Source: Janthinobacterium violaceinigrum (GTDB taxonomy: Bacteria > Pseudomonadota > Gammaproteobacteria > Burkholderiales > Burkholderiaceae_D). Taken from it: DNA of 64,000 nt. Below, piece after piece: positions 16,882-25,258 of the stretch. Where the stretch lies: the NCBI RefSeq assembly GCF_009208555.1, contig NZ_WFLI01000010.1:62001-126000 (forward strand), given 5' to 3'. The notes below the pieces were generated by a model. The model was given only the letters and a program-made list of their open reading frames with translations. It had not been told where the DNA came from and did no database searches. The first letter of the stretch is position 1. Each line of letters opens with the position of its first letter. A program made the position numbers and the translations under genes.

Positions 16882-17286
16882 ATGAATACACGCGTACCCA
16901 CCGATGCCGTTACCACGGACTTCCTGCAAGCGTTCGGCGATGCCTGGAACCGCCACGATATCGAGGCCCTGATGGCTGCCATGGCCGACGATTGCGAATT
17001 CCACGCCGTCGCCGGTCCTGAACTTCTGGGCAAGAGCTTCATCGGCCGCGACGCCGTGCGTGCCGGCTTCGAGCTGGCCTGGCAAACCTTTCCTGACGCT
17101 GCCTGGCTCAATCCCGTGCATTTCGTCAGCGGCGAACGGGGCGTGACGGAGTCGACGTTTGCGGGCACCAAGGCGGACGGCACGCGCATCGAAGCGCGCA
17201 TGGTCGATATCTTCACCTTCCGCGACGGCAAGATCGCCGTCAAGAATGCTTTCCGCAAGGATCGCCCACCCGTCGTCACAGTCTGA
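16882..17286 (+). CDS. tauX: Taurine dehydrogenase small subunit TauX (SnoaL-like)
   Basis: A 134-residue SnoaL/NTF2-fold protein (FGDAWNRHDIEALMAAMADDCEFH at the start, split over helix and strand; MVDIFTFRDGKIAVK at the end). Such a protein is the small subunit of taurine dehydrogenase TauXY, which oxidatively deaminates taurine to sulfoacetaldehyde and passes electrons to the respiratory chain. CGGAG lies 7 bases before the start. It is followed after 25 bp by the FAD subunit gene, and its promoter carries the shared island operator. SnoaL-like proteins are diverse, so the assignment rests on the neighbouring FAD subunit and the pathway context. Confidence 0.85.
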   Translation: MNTRVPTDAVTTDFLQAFGDAWNRHDIEALMAAMADDCEFHAVAGPELLGKSFIGRDAVRAGFELAWQTFPDAAWLNPVHFVSGERGVTESTFAGTKADGTRIEARMVDIFTFRDGKIAVKNAFRKDRPPVVTV

Positions 17287-17311
17287 GCCAGCACGTTCAC
17301 CAGGAATGACC

Positions 17312-18751
17312 ATGAACAAACCTGTCGACACCCCGCCTGGCGTAATGGGCAACAGCACCGCCGCCCGCACGCCCTACGATCCCGCCTTCGATCCGCTGGT
17401 GGCCCAGCGCCCCGGCCACGGCAATGCCTACGCGCCCACCTACTGGATCGGCACGGCCGGCGAGCCGCCCGCCGACGACGGTCCCATCACGCATGACATC
17501 GACGTCGACGTGGCCATCATCGGCTCGGGTTTTACGGGCCTGTCCTGCGCCATCTTCCTGGCCCAGGAACACGGCATCAAGGCCACCGTGCTGGAAGCGA
17601 ACCGGGTCAGCTGGGGCTGCAGCACGCGCAACGGCGGCCAGGCCCAGTGCACGACGGGCCGCCTGAAGCGCTCGCAGTGGATAGACCGCTACGGCCTGGA
17701 CACGGCCCTGAAGCTGCACACGGAAGTGTGCGACGCGATGGAAACGTTCAAGAAGATCACGGCCGACATCGATTGCGACCCGCAGCCGGGCGGCCACCTG
17801 TACATCGCCCACAAGGCGAAAGCCATGCCCGCGCTGGAAAAAGAAGCCAAGGTCATGCGCGAGATCTTCAAGTACGATGCGCGCATCCTCGACGCCGACA
17901 CCGTCAAGCGCGAATTCGTCGACGACAAGGAAGCGGCCGGCGCGCTGCACGAGCCGGAAGGCATCGGCATCCACGCGGGCAAGCTGGCCTTCGGCTACCT
18001 GCGCAAGGCGCGCGCGCTGGGCGCCAAGGTGCACCCATCGAGCCCCGTGATGGGCTGGGAAACGCGCAATGGCGTGCATTACCTGCAAACGCCGGGCGGC
18101 GTGGTGCGCGCCCGTTCCGTGGCCGTGGCCACGGGCGGCTACACCTCGCCCCATCTGCATCCGCAAGTGAAGAACCGCTTGCTGCCGATTCTGTCGAACT
18201 CGCTCGTCACGCGCCCTTTGACCCCGGCGGAAATCGCGGCGTGCAATTTCCGCACCCACCAGGTGATCACGGATACGCGCATCCTGCGCCACTACTACCG
18301 CCTGATGCCGGACAACCGCGTGCAGATCGGCAGCCGCAGCGCCATCACGGGCGCCGACGCGCCGGACGACAAATACAAACAGTTTTTGATCAACGATCTG
18401 CACCGCAAGTTCCCCGCGCTGACGGGCATCGCCATCGATTACTCGTGGTGGGGCTGGGTCGACGTCAGCCACGACATGATGCCGCGCATCGTGCAGCCGG
18501 ACCCGAAGCAATCGATCTTCTATTCGCTCGGTTACGGCGGCAACGGCGTCATGTACTCGGCGCAGGCAGGGCGGCGCATGGCCGAGCGCATCGCGGGCAA
18601 GGCCAGCGACACGGGCTTGCCGATCTTCAATTCGAAACTGCCGTATCCCAACATGATGGAACTGGTCGAGTCGCAAGCGTTCGCCCCGTTCCGCCGCCTG
18701 GGCCAGCGCTTCCTGTACCGCTGGTATCACTTGAAGGATGAAGTGTTTTAA
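17312..18751 (+). CDS. tauY: Taurine dehydrogenase large subunit TauY (FAD oxidoreductase)
   Basis: A 479-residue DadA-type FAD-dependent oxidoreductase. The dinucleotide-binding motif VAIIGSGFTGLSCA lies near residue 70, followed by VLEANRVSWGCSTRNGGQ, VAVATGGYTSP and the C-terminal FYSLGYGGNGVMYSAQAG. It would oxidise taurine to sulfoacetaldehyde and ammonium together with TauX. The ATG at 17312 is used because AGGA lies 7 bases upstream; the longer reading from 17159 lies inside tauX. About 70 residues precede the Rossmann motif, as in relatives. It is co-directional with tauX and, 125 bp on, with tauABC. Confidence 0.9.
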   Translation: MNKPVDTPPGVMGNSTAARTPYDPAFDPLVAQRPGHGNAYAPTYWIGTAGEPPADDGPITHDIDVDVAIIGSGFTGLSCAIFLAQEHGIKATVLEANRVSWGCSTRNGGQAQCTTGRLKRSQWIDRYGLDTALKLHTEVCDAMETFKKITADIDCDPQPGGHLYIAHKAKAMPALEKEAKVMREIFKYDARILDADTVKREFVDDKEAAGALHEPEGIGIHAGKLAFGYLRKARALGAKVHPSSPVMGWETRNGVHYLQTPGGVVRARSVAVATGGYTSPHLHPQVKNRLLPILSNSLVTRPLTPAEIAACNFRTHQVITDTRILRHYYRLMPDNRVQIGSRSAITGADAPDDKYKQFLINDLHRKFPALTGIAIDYSWWGWVDVSHDMMPRIVQPDPKQSIFYSLGYGGNGVMYSAQAGRRMAERIAGKASDTGLPIFNSKLPYPNMMELVESQAFAPFRRLGQRFLYRWYHLKDEVF

Positions 18752-18876
18752 ATCGTTTTAAATCGCAGTAGCCGTACTAAGCCGCCGCATGAGTTGACAT
18801 AGAGCAACCAGCGGCGCCTCCCGCAAGGGATGAGATTGCCCGCACGTTCACACATAACAATAACTTGGAGTGAGAC

Positions 18877-19929
18877 ATGAACACAAATACGAGCAAAAAC
18901 ACGGTATCTTCAACGATGCGCCGCGCCGTCCTCGGCACCCTGGTGCTGGGCGTCGCCCTTGCCTCCAGCGGCACGGCCTTCGCGCAAGGCAAGGAAGTGA
19001 CGATTGCCTACCAGGAAATCAACGGTCCCTTCCTCGTGGCCATCGCCAGCGGCGAAGTGGAAAAAACCACGGGCTACAAGATCAACTGGCGCAAGTTCGA
19101 CTCGGGCGCCAAGGTGGCCACCGGCATGGCGTCCGGCGACGTGCAGATCGGCGTCATCGGTTCGAGTCCCCTGACGGCGGCCGTCAGCCGCGGCGTCGAC
19201 CTGCAGCTGTTCTGGATCATCGACGACATCAATGAAGCCGAAGCGATGGTGGCCCGCAACGGTGCCGGTATCAGCAAGCCGACGGACTTGCGCGGCAAGA
19301 AGATCGCCGTGCCATTCGTTTCCACCACGCACTTCCACACCATGTTTGCGCTGGAAAACTGGGGCATCAAGCCCACGGAAGTGAAATTGCTCAACATGCA
19401 GCCGAACCAGATCGCCGCCGCTTGGGAACGGGGCGACATCGACGCGGCCTTCGTATGGGACCCGGCCTTGAGCAAGCTCAAGCAAAACGGCAAGGTACTC
19501 GTCACTTCGGGCGAACTGAGCAAGAAGGGCAAGGCCACGTTTGACGGCATGGCCGTCGAGCGCGCCTGGGGCGAAGCGAACGCGGACTTTATGGCCAAGT
19601 TCGTCAAGGTGATGGCCGCGGCCGACGCCGACTACCGCGCCAATCCGAAGGCGTGGACCGTCGATTCCCCGCAGGTGAAAGCCAACGTCAAGCATTCGGG
19701 CGCGGCCGCCAAGGACGTGGCTGCTTCCGTGGCCCTGTACGCCTATCCCTCGCTGCAGGAACAGGCGTCGCCCGCCTGGCTCGGTGGCGGCGCGAAGGGC
19801 GGCGTGGCGCAAGCCTTGCTGGCCACGGCGCAATTTTTGAAGGGCGAAGGCAAGATCGACGCCCTGGCGCCGGATTATGCCAAATATGTGACACCCAGGT
19901 ATGCACAGGCCGCCGGCCTGCTGAAGTAA
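18877..19929 (+). CDS. tauA: Taurine ABC transporter, substrate-binding protein TauA
   Basis: A 350-residue periplasmic binding protein of the taurine/nitrate/aliphatic-sulfonate group. A Sec signal peptide ends in SGTAFA-Q near residue 36. The mature part begins VTIAYQEINGPFLVA and contains SGDVQIGVIGSSPLTAAVSRG, WIIDDINEAEAMV and AFVWDPAL, typical of TauA. It delivers taurine to the TauBC complex. GGAGTGAG lies just before the start. It probably continues the tauXY operon, since no good separate promoter is visible in the 125-bp gap. Confidence 0.93.
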   Translation: MNTNTSKNTVSSTMRRAVLGTLVLGVALASSGTAFAQGKEVTIAYQEINGPFLVAIASGEVEKTTGYKINWRKFDSGAKVATGMASGDVQIGVIGSSPLTAAVSRGVDLQLFWIIDDINEAEAMVARNGAGISKPTDLRGKKIAVPFVSTTHFHTMFALENWGIKPTEVKLLNMQPNQIAAAWERGDIDAAFVWDPALSKLKQNGKVLVTSGELSKKGKATFDGMAVERAWGEANADFMAKFVKVMAAADADYRANPKAWTVDSPQVKANVKHSGAAAKDVAASVALYAYPSLQEQASPAWLGGGAKGGVAQALLATAQFLKGEGKIDALAPDYAKYVTPRYAQAAGLLK

Positions 19930-19942
19930 ACGTTGTGCGGTG

Positions 19943-19960
19943 GCGCGCCGGCGGGCGCGC
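19943..19960 (+). promoter_or_regulatory. Intercistronic hairpin between tauA and tauB
   Basis: GCGCGCC (19943-19949) and GGCGCGC (19954-19960) form a tight stem with no U-run, 14 bp after tauA. A hairpin here can protect the upstream message and so raise binding protein relative to membrane subunits, as known for malE-malF; applying that here is inference. Confidence 0.45.
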
Positions 19961-20013
19961 TGACTGAACAAAGTGCGTTGAACTGAAGTGACTACACCTA
20001 TGCGGGGCACACG

Positions 20014-20829
20014 ATGGAAAATCTCTACGTCAAGGATGTCAGCGTGATTTATCCGGGCAAGACGGCCGGTGAACGCGTACATGCCTTAAACAATATCAAT
20101 CTGACCATTAACAGCGGCGACTTCGTCGTCGCGCTGGGCGCCTCGGGCTGCGGCAAGACCACCTTGCTGAGCCTGATGGCAGGCTTTATCGCCCCGTCCA
20201 AGGGCGAGATCATGCTCGGCGACAACAAGGTGGAAGGGCCGGGCGCCGACCGTGGCGTCGTGTTCCAGAAACATGCCTTGCTGCCCTGGCTGAACGTGAT
20301 GGAAAACGTGGAATTCGGCCTGAAGCTGCAAGGCGTGCCGAAAGCCGTGCGGCGCGAACAGGCGGCCAAGAACCTGGCGCTCGTGGGTTTGAAGGACTTT
20401 CACGACAATATGATTTATCAATTGTCGGGCGGCATGCAGCAGCGCGTCGGCATCGCCCGCGCCCTGACCAGCAATCCCGCCATGCTGCTGATGGATGAAC
20501 CGATGGCGGCGCTCGATGCGCTGACGCGCGAAACCATCCAGGAATTGCTGCTCGATATCTGGGCCAAATCCAGCACCATGTTCTTCTTCATTACCCACAG
20601 CGTCGACGAGGCGCTGTTCCTGGCGAACCGGCTGATCGTCATGTCACCCCGTCCGGGCCGCATCACGCACACGTATGAACTCGATTTCAACAAGCGCTTC
20701 CTCGAGTGCCGCGATGCGCGCGCCGTGAAATCGAGCCCGGACTTCATCAAGATGCGCGAAACGGTGCTCAACATCATTTATGGCGACGAGCGCGCCGTCA
20801 ATAAAGAGCTGGAGGTGTCCCATGCATAG
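20014..20829 (+). CDS. tauB: Taurine ABC transporter, ATP-binding protein TauB
   Basis: A 271-residue ABC ATPase. Walker A is GASGCGKTT near residue 43, the ABC signature is LSGGMQQR, Walker B is LLMDEPMAALD, and the switch histidine lies in FFITHSVDEA. It powers taurine import through TauC. The start follows GGGG with modest spacing. It overlaps tauC by 8 bases, implying translational coupling. The C-terminal extension after residue 230 is usual in this group. Confidence 0.93.
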   Translation: MENLYVKDVSVIYPGKTAGERVHALNNINLTINSGDFVVALGASGCGKTTLLSLMAGFIAPSKGEIMLGDNKVEGPGADRGVVFQKHALLPWLNVMENVEFGLKLQGVPKAVRREQAAKNLALVGLKDFHDNMIYQLSGGMQQRVGIARALTSNPAMLLMDEPMAALDALTRETIQELLLDIWAKSSTMFFFITHSVDEALFLANRLIVMSPRPGRITHTYELDFNKRFLECRDARAVKSSPDFIKMRETVLNIIYGDERAVNKELEVSHA

Positions 20830-21703
20830 CCCATCCGTCGTGGGATTTCCTCCCACCACTGCCAAGCGCGCCGGCTTTTTCTCGCGCCTGTTCGCCCCCC
20901 GCTGCGCCATGCCGGGCGAAGCGTTCGGCGCGCCGGGGCAGGGCAATTCCAGCCGCATCGCCACCGTCACCGTCATCGCCGTGCTCCTGCTGTGGTTTGG
21001 CGTAACGGCCAGCGGCATGGTCAAGCCGCTGTTCCTGCCGTCGCCGCAAGCCGTGTACGAGAAATTCATCATGGCGGCCACCACCGGTTTCGGCGGCGCC
21101 ACCCTGTGGGAACACACGGTAGCCAGCCTGGTGCGCGTGTTCGGCGCCTTCGGCCTGGCCTGCCTGTTCGCCATTCCCGTCGGCGTGATGATGGGCGTCA
21201 ACCGCGTGGCGCGGGGCATCTTCGATCCCTTGATCGAGTTCTACCGTCCGCTGCCGCCCCTTGCTTACTTGCCACTGGTTATCATCTGGTTCGGCATCGG
21301 CGAGTTTTCGAAGGTCTACCTGATCTTCCTGGCCATCTTTGCACCGATGGCGATTGCGGCCCGCGCCGGCGTCAGCTCTGTTTCACTGGAGCAAATCCAC
21401 GCGGCCTACTCGATGGGCGCTACCCGTTTCCAGGTGATCGTGCACGTGATTTTGCGCGCGGCGATACCGGAAATCCTCACTGGCATGCGCATCGGCATCG
21501 GCGTGGGCTGGACCACCCTGGTGGCGGGCGAAATGGTGGCAGCCACGCGCGGCCTCGGTTACATGGTGCTGAGCGCCTCCGAGTTCCTGGCCAGCGATGT
21601 GGTGATCATGGGCATTATCGTGATCGGCTTCTTTGCTTTCCTGTTTGATTTGATGATGCGTTACCTCGAACGTACCCTCGTGCCATGGAAGGGCAAGGTG
21701 TAA
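20822..21703 (+). CDS. tauC: Taurine ABC transporter, permease TauC
   Basis: A 293-residue inner-membrane permease of the BPD_transp_1 family with about six membrane segments and the EAA loop that contacts TauB (EQIHAAYSMGATRFQVIVHVILRAAIPEI, in two parts). FYRPLPPLAYLPLVIIWFG is characteristic of TauC/SsuC. The ATG at 20822 has GGAGGTG upstream and overlaps the tauB stop; an extension from 20780 would read inside tauB. It is followed by a hairpin terminator. Confidence 0.93.
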   Translation: MHSPSVVGFPPTTAKRAGFFSRLFAPRCAMPGEAFGAPGQGNSSRIATVTVIAVLLLWFGVTASGMVKPLFLPSPQAVYEKFIMAATTGFGGATLWEHTVASLVRVFGAFGLACLFAIPVGVMMGVNRVARGIFDPLIEFYRPLPPLAYLPLVIIWFGIGEFSKVYLIFLAIFAPMAIAARAGVSSVSLEQIHAAYSMGATRFQVIVHVILRAAIPEILTGMRIGIGVGWTTLVAGEMVAATRGLGYMVLSASEFLASDVVIMGIIVIGFFAFLFDLMMRYLERTLVPWKGKV

Positions 21704-21711
21704 GACGTTCC

Positions 21712-21760
21712 TGGGAGTGGCGCGCACGCCACAAGTGTTGCCGCCGCTCCCATTTTTTTA
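21712..21760 (+). terminator. Terminator after tauC
   Basis: TGGGAG pairs with CTCCCA around an inner hairpin (GTGGCG with CGCCAC), followed by seven Ts. It separates tauABC from the permease-sor genes. Confidence 0.7.
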
Positions 21761-21983
21761 ACCCGCCATACCCGTACTTACCCTCCAGCGCGCTTGCCCC
21801 TTGGCTGCCGCGCCGGGCCGCTGCATTTCCAGATTGACTTATGGAATGCGGCCAACCAGACTGATTCACACGATGTATCGATGCTGCTTGACGGTGTTGC
21901 CTAAATAAAACAAAGCCGCGCGGCAAGAACAAGCCGCAGCAGGCAGGGCGCACCGGGCTTCAGAGATTTTCAGGAGACAAAAC

Positions 21984-23417
21984 ATGATTAGCGAATCGCA
22001 TAACAGTACCGGCTTGCAGCACTCGCTCAAGCAACGCCACATGAGCATGATCGCCATCGGCGGCGTGATCGGCGCCGGCCTCTTTGTCGGCAGCGGCGTC
22101 ATCGCCAAGGCCGCCGGCCCGGCCGCCATCCTTTCCTTCCTGCTCACGGGCGGCCTCGTCGTCCTGATCATGCGCATGCTGGGCGAGCTGGCCTCGTCCC
22201 TGCCCGTGGTCGGCTCCTTCTACGAATATGCGCGCCTGGCCTTCGACGACAAGCCGAAAGTGTCGAAATTCCTCGGCTTCATGAGCGGCTGGATGTACTG
22301 GTATTTCTGGGTCGTCGTCGTGGCCCTGGAAGCCATCGCCGGCGCCAAGCTGGTCAACTTCTGGCTGCCCGACGTGCCATCGTGGTCGATCAGCCTCGTG
22401 TTGCTCGTGTCGATGACGGTGCTCAACTTGTTCTCGGTGAAAGCGTTTGGCGAATTCGAGTTCTGGTTCGCCTCGATCAAGGTGGTCGCCATCATCGTCT
22501 TCCTGTTCGTCGGTGCCCTGTTCATCACGGGCAGCTTGCCTAACAGCATCCCAACCCTGGGCTTTTTGACCAGCAATGGCGGCTTCATGCCCCACGGCTG
22601 GGGTCCCGTGCTCAGTGGCGCCGTCGCCGCCACGGCCTTTTATTCGGGCGCCGAGATCGTCACCATTGCCGCCGCCGAAACGTCGGACCCGGCCAAGGCC
22701 ATCGCCCGCGCCACCAATTCCGTCATCACGCGCGTGCTGATGTTCTATGTGGGTTCCATGTTTGTCGTCGTCTGCATCGTGCCCTGGGATTCGCCGGCCA
22801 TCGCCACGCCGTTCGTCAGCGCCCTGACCGTCATGAACATTCCGTACGCGGCCCACATCATGAACGCCATCATCCTGACGGCCGTGCTGTCAGCCTTGAA
22901 TTCCAGCCTGTACGCCTCGTCGCGCATGATCTTTGCGCTGACGCGCCGCGGCGACGCGCCCACGGGCCTGGTGAAACTGAGCAAGAATGGCGTGCCCATC
23001 CGCGCCATCCTGTTCAGCACCTTGTTTGCCTACTTCGCCATTGCCGTCTCGTATGTGTCGGCCGACCTCGTGTTCCCGTTCATCGTCAATTCCTACGGCA
23101 TCCTGATCCTGTTTGTCTACCTGCTCATTGCGATATCTCAATTGCGCCTGCGCCGCCGCCTGGAACGCGAATGCCCGGAACGCATCAAGGTGCGCATGTG
23201 GCTGTTCCCCTATCTGACGTATTTCACCATCATCGCCATGCTGGTGATTCTGGGCGCCATGAGCGTGTCGTCCGATACGGAGCAGCGCGTGTCGTTCTGG
23301 TTCGGCCTGTTGAGCGTGGTCATCATGAGCGTCATGTACTACATCAAGAAGCTGGTCAACGACGACCGCAACGGCGGGGAAGCGGCCGACACCAAAGTGG
23401 AGCTCAAACATGTCTGA
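21984..23417 (+). CDS. APC-family amino acid permease (GabP-like)
   Basis: A 477-residue transporter with about 12 membrane segments. The APC-family signature MIAIGGVIGAGLFVGSG lies near residue 22, and later segments include AFYSGAEIVTIAAAETSDP and LNSSLYASSRMIFAL, as in GABA, lysine and aromatic amino-acid permeases. It could take up an amino acid that is metabolised with taurine, such as alanine or a structural analogue, but the substrate is not deducible. AGGAG lies 8 bases before the start. It overlaps sorA by 8 bases, so it shares a transcript with sulfite oxidation. Confidence 0.88.
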   Translation: MISESHNSTGLQHSLKQRHMSMIAIGGVIGAGLFVGSGVIAKAAGPAAILSFLLTGGLVVLIMRMLGELASSLPVVGSFYEYARLAFDDKPKVSKFLGFMSGWMYWYFWVVVVALEAIAGAKLVNFWLPDVPSWSISLVLLVSMTVLNLFSVKAFGEFEFWFASIKVVAIIVFLFVGALFITGSLPNSIPTLGFLTSNGGFMPHGWGPVLSGAVAATAFYSGAEIVTIAAAETSDPAKAIARATNSVITRVLMFYVGSMFVVVCIVPWDSPAIATPFVSALTVMNIPYAAHIMNAIILTAVLSALNSSLYASSRMIFALTRRGDAPTGLVKLSKNGVPIRAILFSTLFAYFAIAVSYVSADLVFPFIVNSYGILILFVYLLIAISQLRLRRRLERECPERIKVRMWLFPYLTYFTIIAMLVILGAMSVSSDTEQRVSFWFGLLSVVIMSVMYYIKKLVNDDRNGGEAADTKVELKHV

Positions 23418-24630
23418 CACGACCTTGTTGCCCGCAGGCCGGCGCCGTTTCCTGCGCACGACGGCCGCCCTGGGCGCCGCCGCAGCGGCGGGGCCGGGCC
23501 TGGCCGCTTCCGTCACTTTGCCGTTTGAAAATGGCGAACGCGAACTGGTGGCCTTCCCGCAAAAGCGCCCGCTGATCCTGCTGACCAGCCGTCCGCCCCA
23601 GCTGGAAACGCCGTTCGGCGTCTTCAATGAAGGGGCGATCACGCCCAACGACGCGTTTTTCGTGCGCTACCACTGGAGCGGCTTGCCCACCAGCATAGAC
23701 GGCGGCAGCTACCGCTTGCGCATCGCCGGCCTGGTCAAGACGCCGCTGGACTTGTCGCTGGCGGAACTGAAACAGCTGGCCGAGCCCGTCGACGTGGTGG
23801 CCGTGACGCAATGCTCGGGCAACAGCCGCGGCTTCTTTGCCCCGCGCGCGAATGGCGGGCAGCTGGGCAATGGCGCCATGGGCAATGCCCGCTGGACGGG
23901 CATCCCCCTGAAAACCGTGCTGGAAAAGGCGGGAATACAGCCTGGCGCCGTGCAGGTGGCTTTCAATGGCCTGGAAACGCCGCCCGTGGGCGACGGTCCC
24001 GACTTTCAAAAAGCCTTGTCGGTCGAGCACATCATGGCCGGCGACGTGATGCTGGCCTGGGCCATGAATGGCGAGGACATTCCCTTTCTCAACGGCTATC
24101 CGCTGCGCCTGATCGTGCCCGGCTATTACGGCACTTACTGGGTCAAGCACCTGAGCGACATCACGGTGCTGGACAAGCCCTTCGACGGTTTCTGGATGAG
24201 CACGGGCTACCGCATTCCCGACAACGGCTCCGGCTTCATCGAGCCGGGCGCGCCCGTGGGCAAGACGACGCCCATCAGCCGCCTCAACGTGCGCTCCTTC
24301 ATTACCAGCGTGCAAGATGGCGCGCAGATCAAGGCGGGGCGCGACCTGGCCTTGCGCGGCATCGCCTTCGACAGCGGCCACGGCATCAGCGAGGTGACCG
24401 TGTCGCTGGACGGGGGCCAGAGCTGGCAGGAAGCAAGGCTGGGCAAGGACCTGGGGCGCTTTTCGTTCCGCGAGTGGACCATGGTCATGAAGGCGCCGCG
24501 CAAGGGCAAGCATGTGCTGATGGTGCGCGCCGTCAACCGCATCGGCCAGAGCCAGCCCATGAAAGCCCTGTGGAATCCCATGGGTTATATGCGCAACGTG
24601 GTGGAAACCACGCGCATCCAGGCAGTGTGA
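23410..24630 (+). CDS. sorA: Sulfite dehydrogenase, molybdopterin subunit SorA
   Basis: A 406-residue periplasmic sulfite-oxidising molybdoenzyme. The twin-arginine signal peptide is GRRRFLRTTAALGAA, implying export of a folded, cofactor-loaded protein. The sulfite oxidase fold shows VTQCSGNSRGFF with the molybdenum-ligating cysteine near residue 137, a C-terminal dimerisation domain with EVTVSLDGGQSWQEA, and MKALWNPMGYMRN at the end. It would oxidise sulfite released by Xsc to sulfate and pass electrons to the cytochrome encoded 10 bp downstream. Translationally coupled to the permease gene upstream. Confidence 0.93.
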   Translation: MSDTTLLPAGRRRFLRTTAALGAAAAAGPGLAASVTLPFENGERELVAFPQKRPLILLTSRPPQLETPFGVFNEGAITPNDAFFVRYHWSGLPTSIDGGSYRLRIAGLVKTPLDLSLAELKQLAEPVDVVAVTQCSGNSRGFFAPRANGGQLGNGAMGNARWTGIPLKTVLEKAGIQPGAVQVAFNGLETPPVGDGPDFQKALSVEHIMAGDVMLAWAMNGEDIPFLNGYPLRLIVPGYYGTYWVKHLSDITVLDKPFDGFWMSTGYRIPDNGSGFIEPGAPVGKTTPISRLNVRSFITSVQDGAQIKAGRDLALRGIAFDSGHGISEVTVSLDGGQSWQEARLGKDLGRFSFREWTMVMKAPRKGKHVLMVRAVNRIGQSQPMKALWNPMGYMRNVVETTRIQAV

Positions 24631-24640
24631 GGAGAATCAA

Positions 24641-25258
24641 ATGCCGATAAGAACACTCGCCGCCGCCGTGGCCCTGATGCTGGCGGGCAGCGCGGGCGCG
24701 CTGGAAATCCACTTGCCGCCGGAAACGGCGGCGTATAAACCCAGCGACTTGCCTGGCTACCAGTTGGTGCAGCGCAACTGCATGACATGCCACGCGGCCC
24801 AGTATGCATCGAGCCAGCCGCCTGCCTCGCCGCGCGCCTACTGGGAAGCGACCGTGAAGAAGATGAAAAAGCCGTTCGGCGCGCAGTTTGCCGATGAAGA
24901 CATGCCGGCCATGGTCGATTACCTGGTGAAAACCTATGGCGACGAGCGGGGCGCCGCAGCGCCTGCCGTGGCCAAAACCGCCGCAGCAGCTCCGGCTGCG
25001 GCTGCCAGCGGCAAGGATGTCAAGACCTTGCTGGCGGCGAATGGCTGCATGGCGTGCCATGCCCTCGACCAGAAAGTGGTCGGCCCCGGTTTTACCGAGG
25101 TGGCAGCCAGGTACAAGGGCAAGGATGGTGTTGCTGCCGTGGCGGCGAATATCCGCAATGGCGGCGCCGGCAAGTGGGGCCCCGTGCCCATGCCGCCGTT
25201 CAGCCAGCTCAGCGAAGCCGATGCGGCGACCCTGGCGAAATACGTGCTGTCCAGGTAG
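24641..25258 (+). CDS. sorB: Di-haem cytochrome c subunit SorB-like
   Basis: A 205-residue periplasmic cytochrome with a Sec signal peptide (about residues 1-20) and two CxxCH haem sites, CMTCH near residue 47 and CMACH near residue 131, each in its own c-type domain. An Ala-rich linker (about 104-124) separates them. The second domain resembles cytochrome c551/c552 (VVGPGFTEVAARYKG, MPPFSQLSEADAATLAKYV). It should accept electrons from SorA. Classical SorB has one haem, so this appears to join a SorB-like and a carrier-like domain. GGAG precedes the start. Confidence 0.88.
   Translation: MPIRTLAAAVALMLAGSAGALEIHLPPETAAYKPSDLPGYQLVQRNCMTCHAAQYASSQPPASPRAYWEATVKKMKKPFGAQFADEDMPAMVDYLVKTYGDERGAAAPAVAKTAAAAPAAAASGKDVKTLLAANGCMACHALDQKVVGPGFTEVAARYKGKDGVAAVAANIRNGGAGKWGPVPMPPFSQLSEADAATLAKYVLSR

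Noticed and set aside
18752..18876. Fourth copy of the shared promoter and operator before tauA
   Set aside because: A TTGACA occurs, but no TAAATT follows at 17 bases and no CGGAAC palindrome is present; tauABC probably depends on the tauX promoter.
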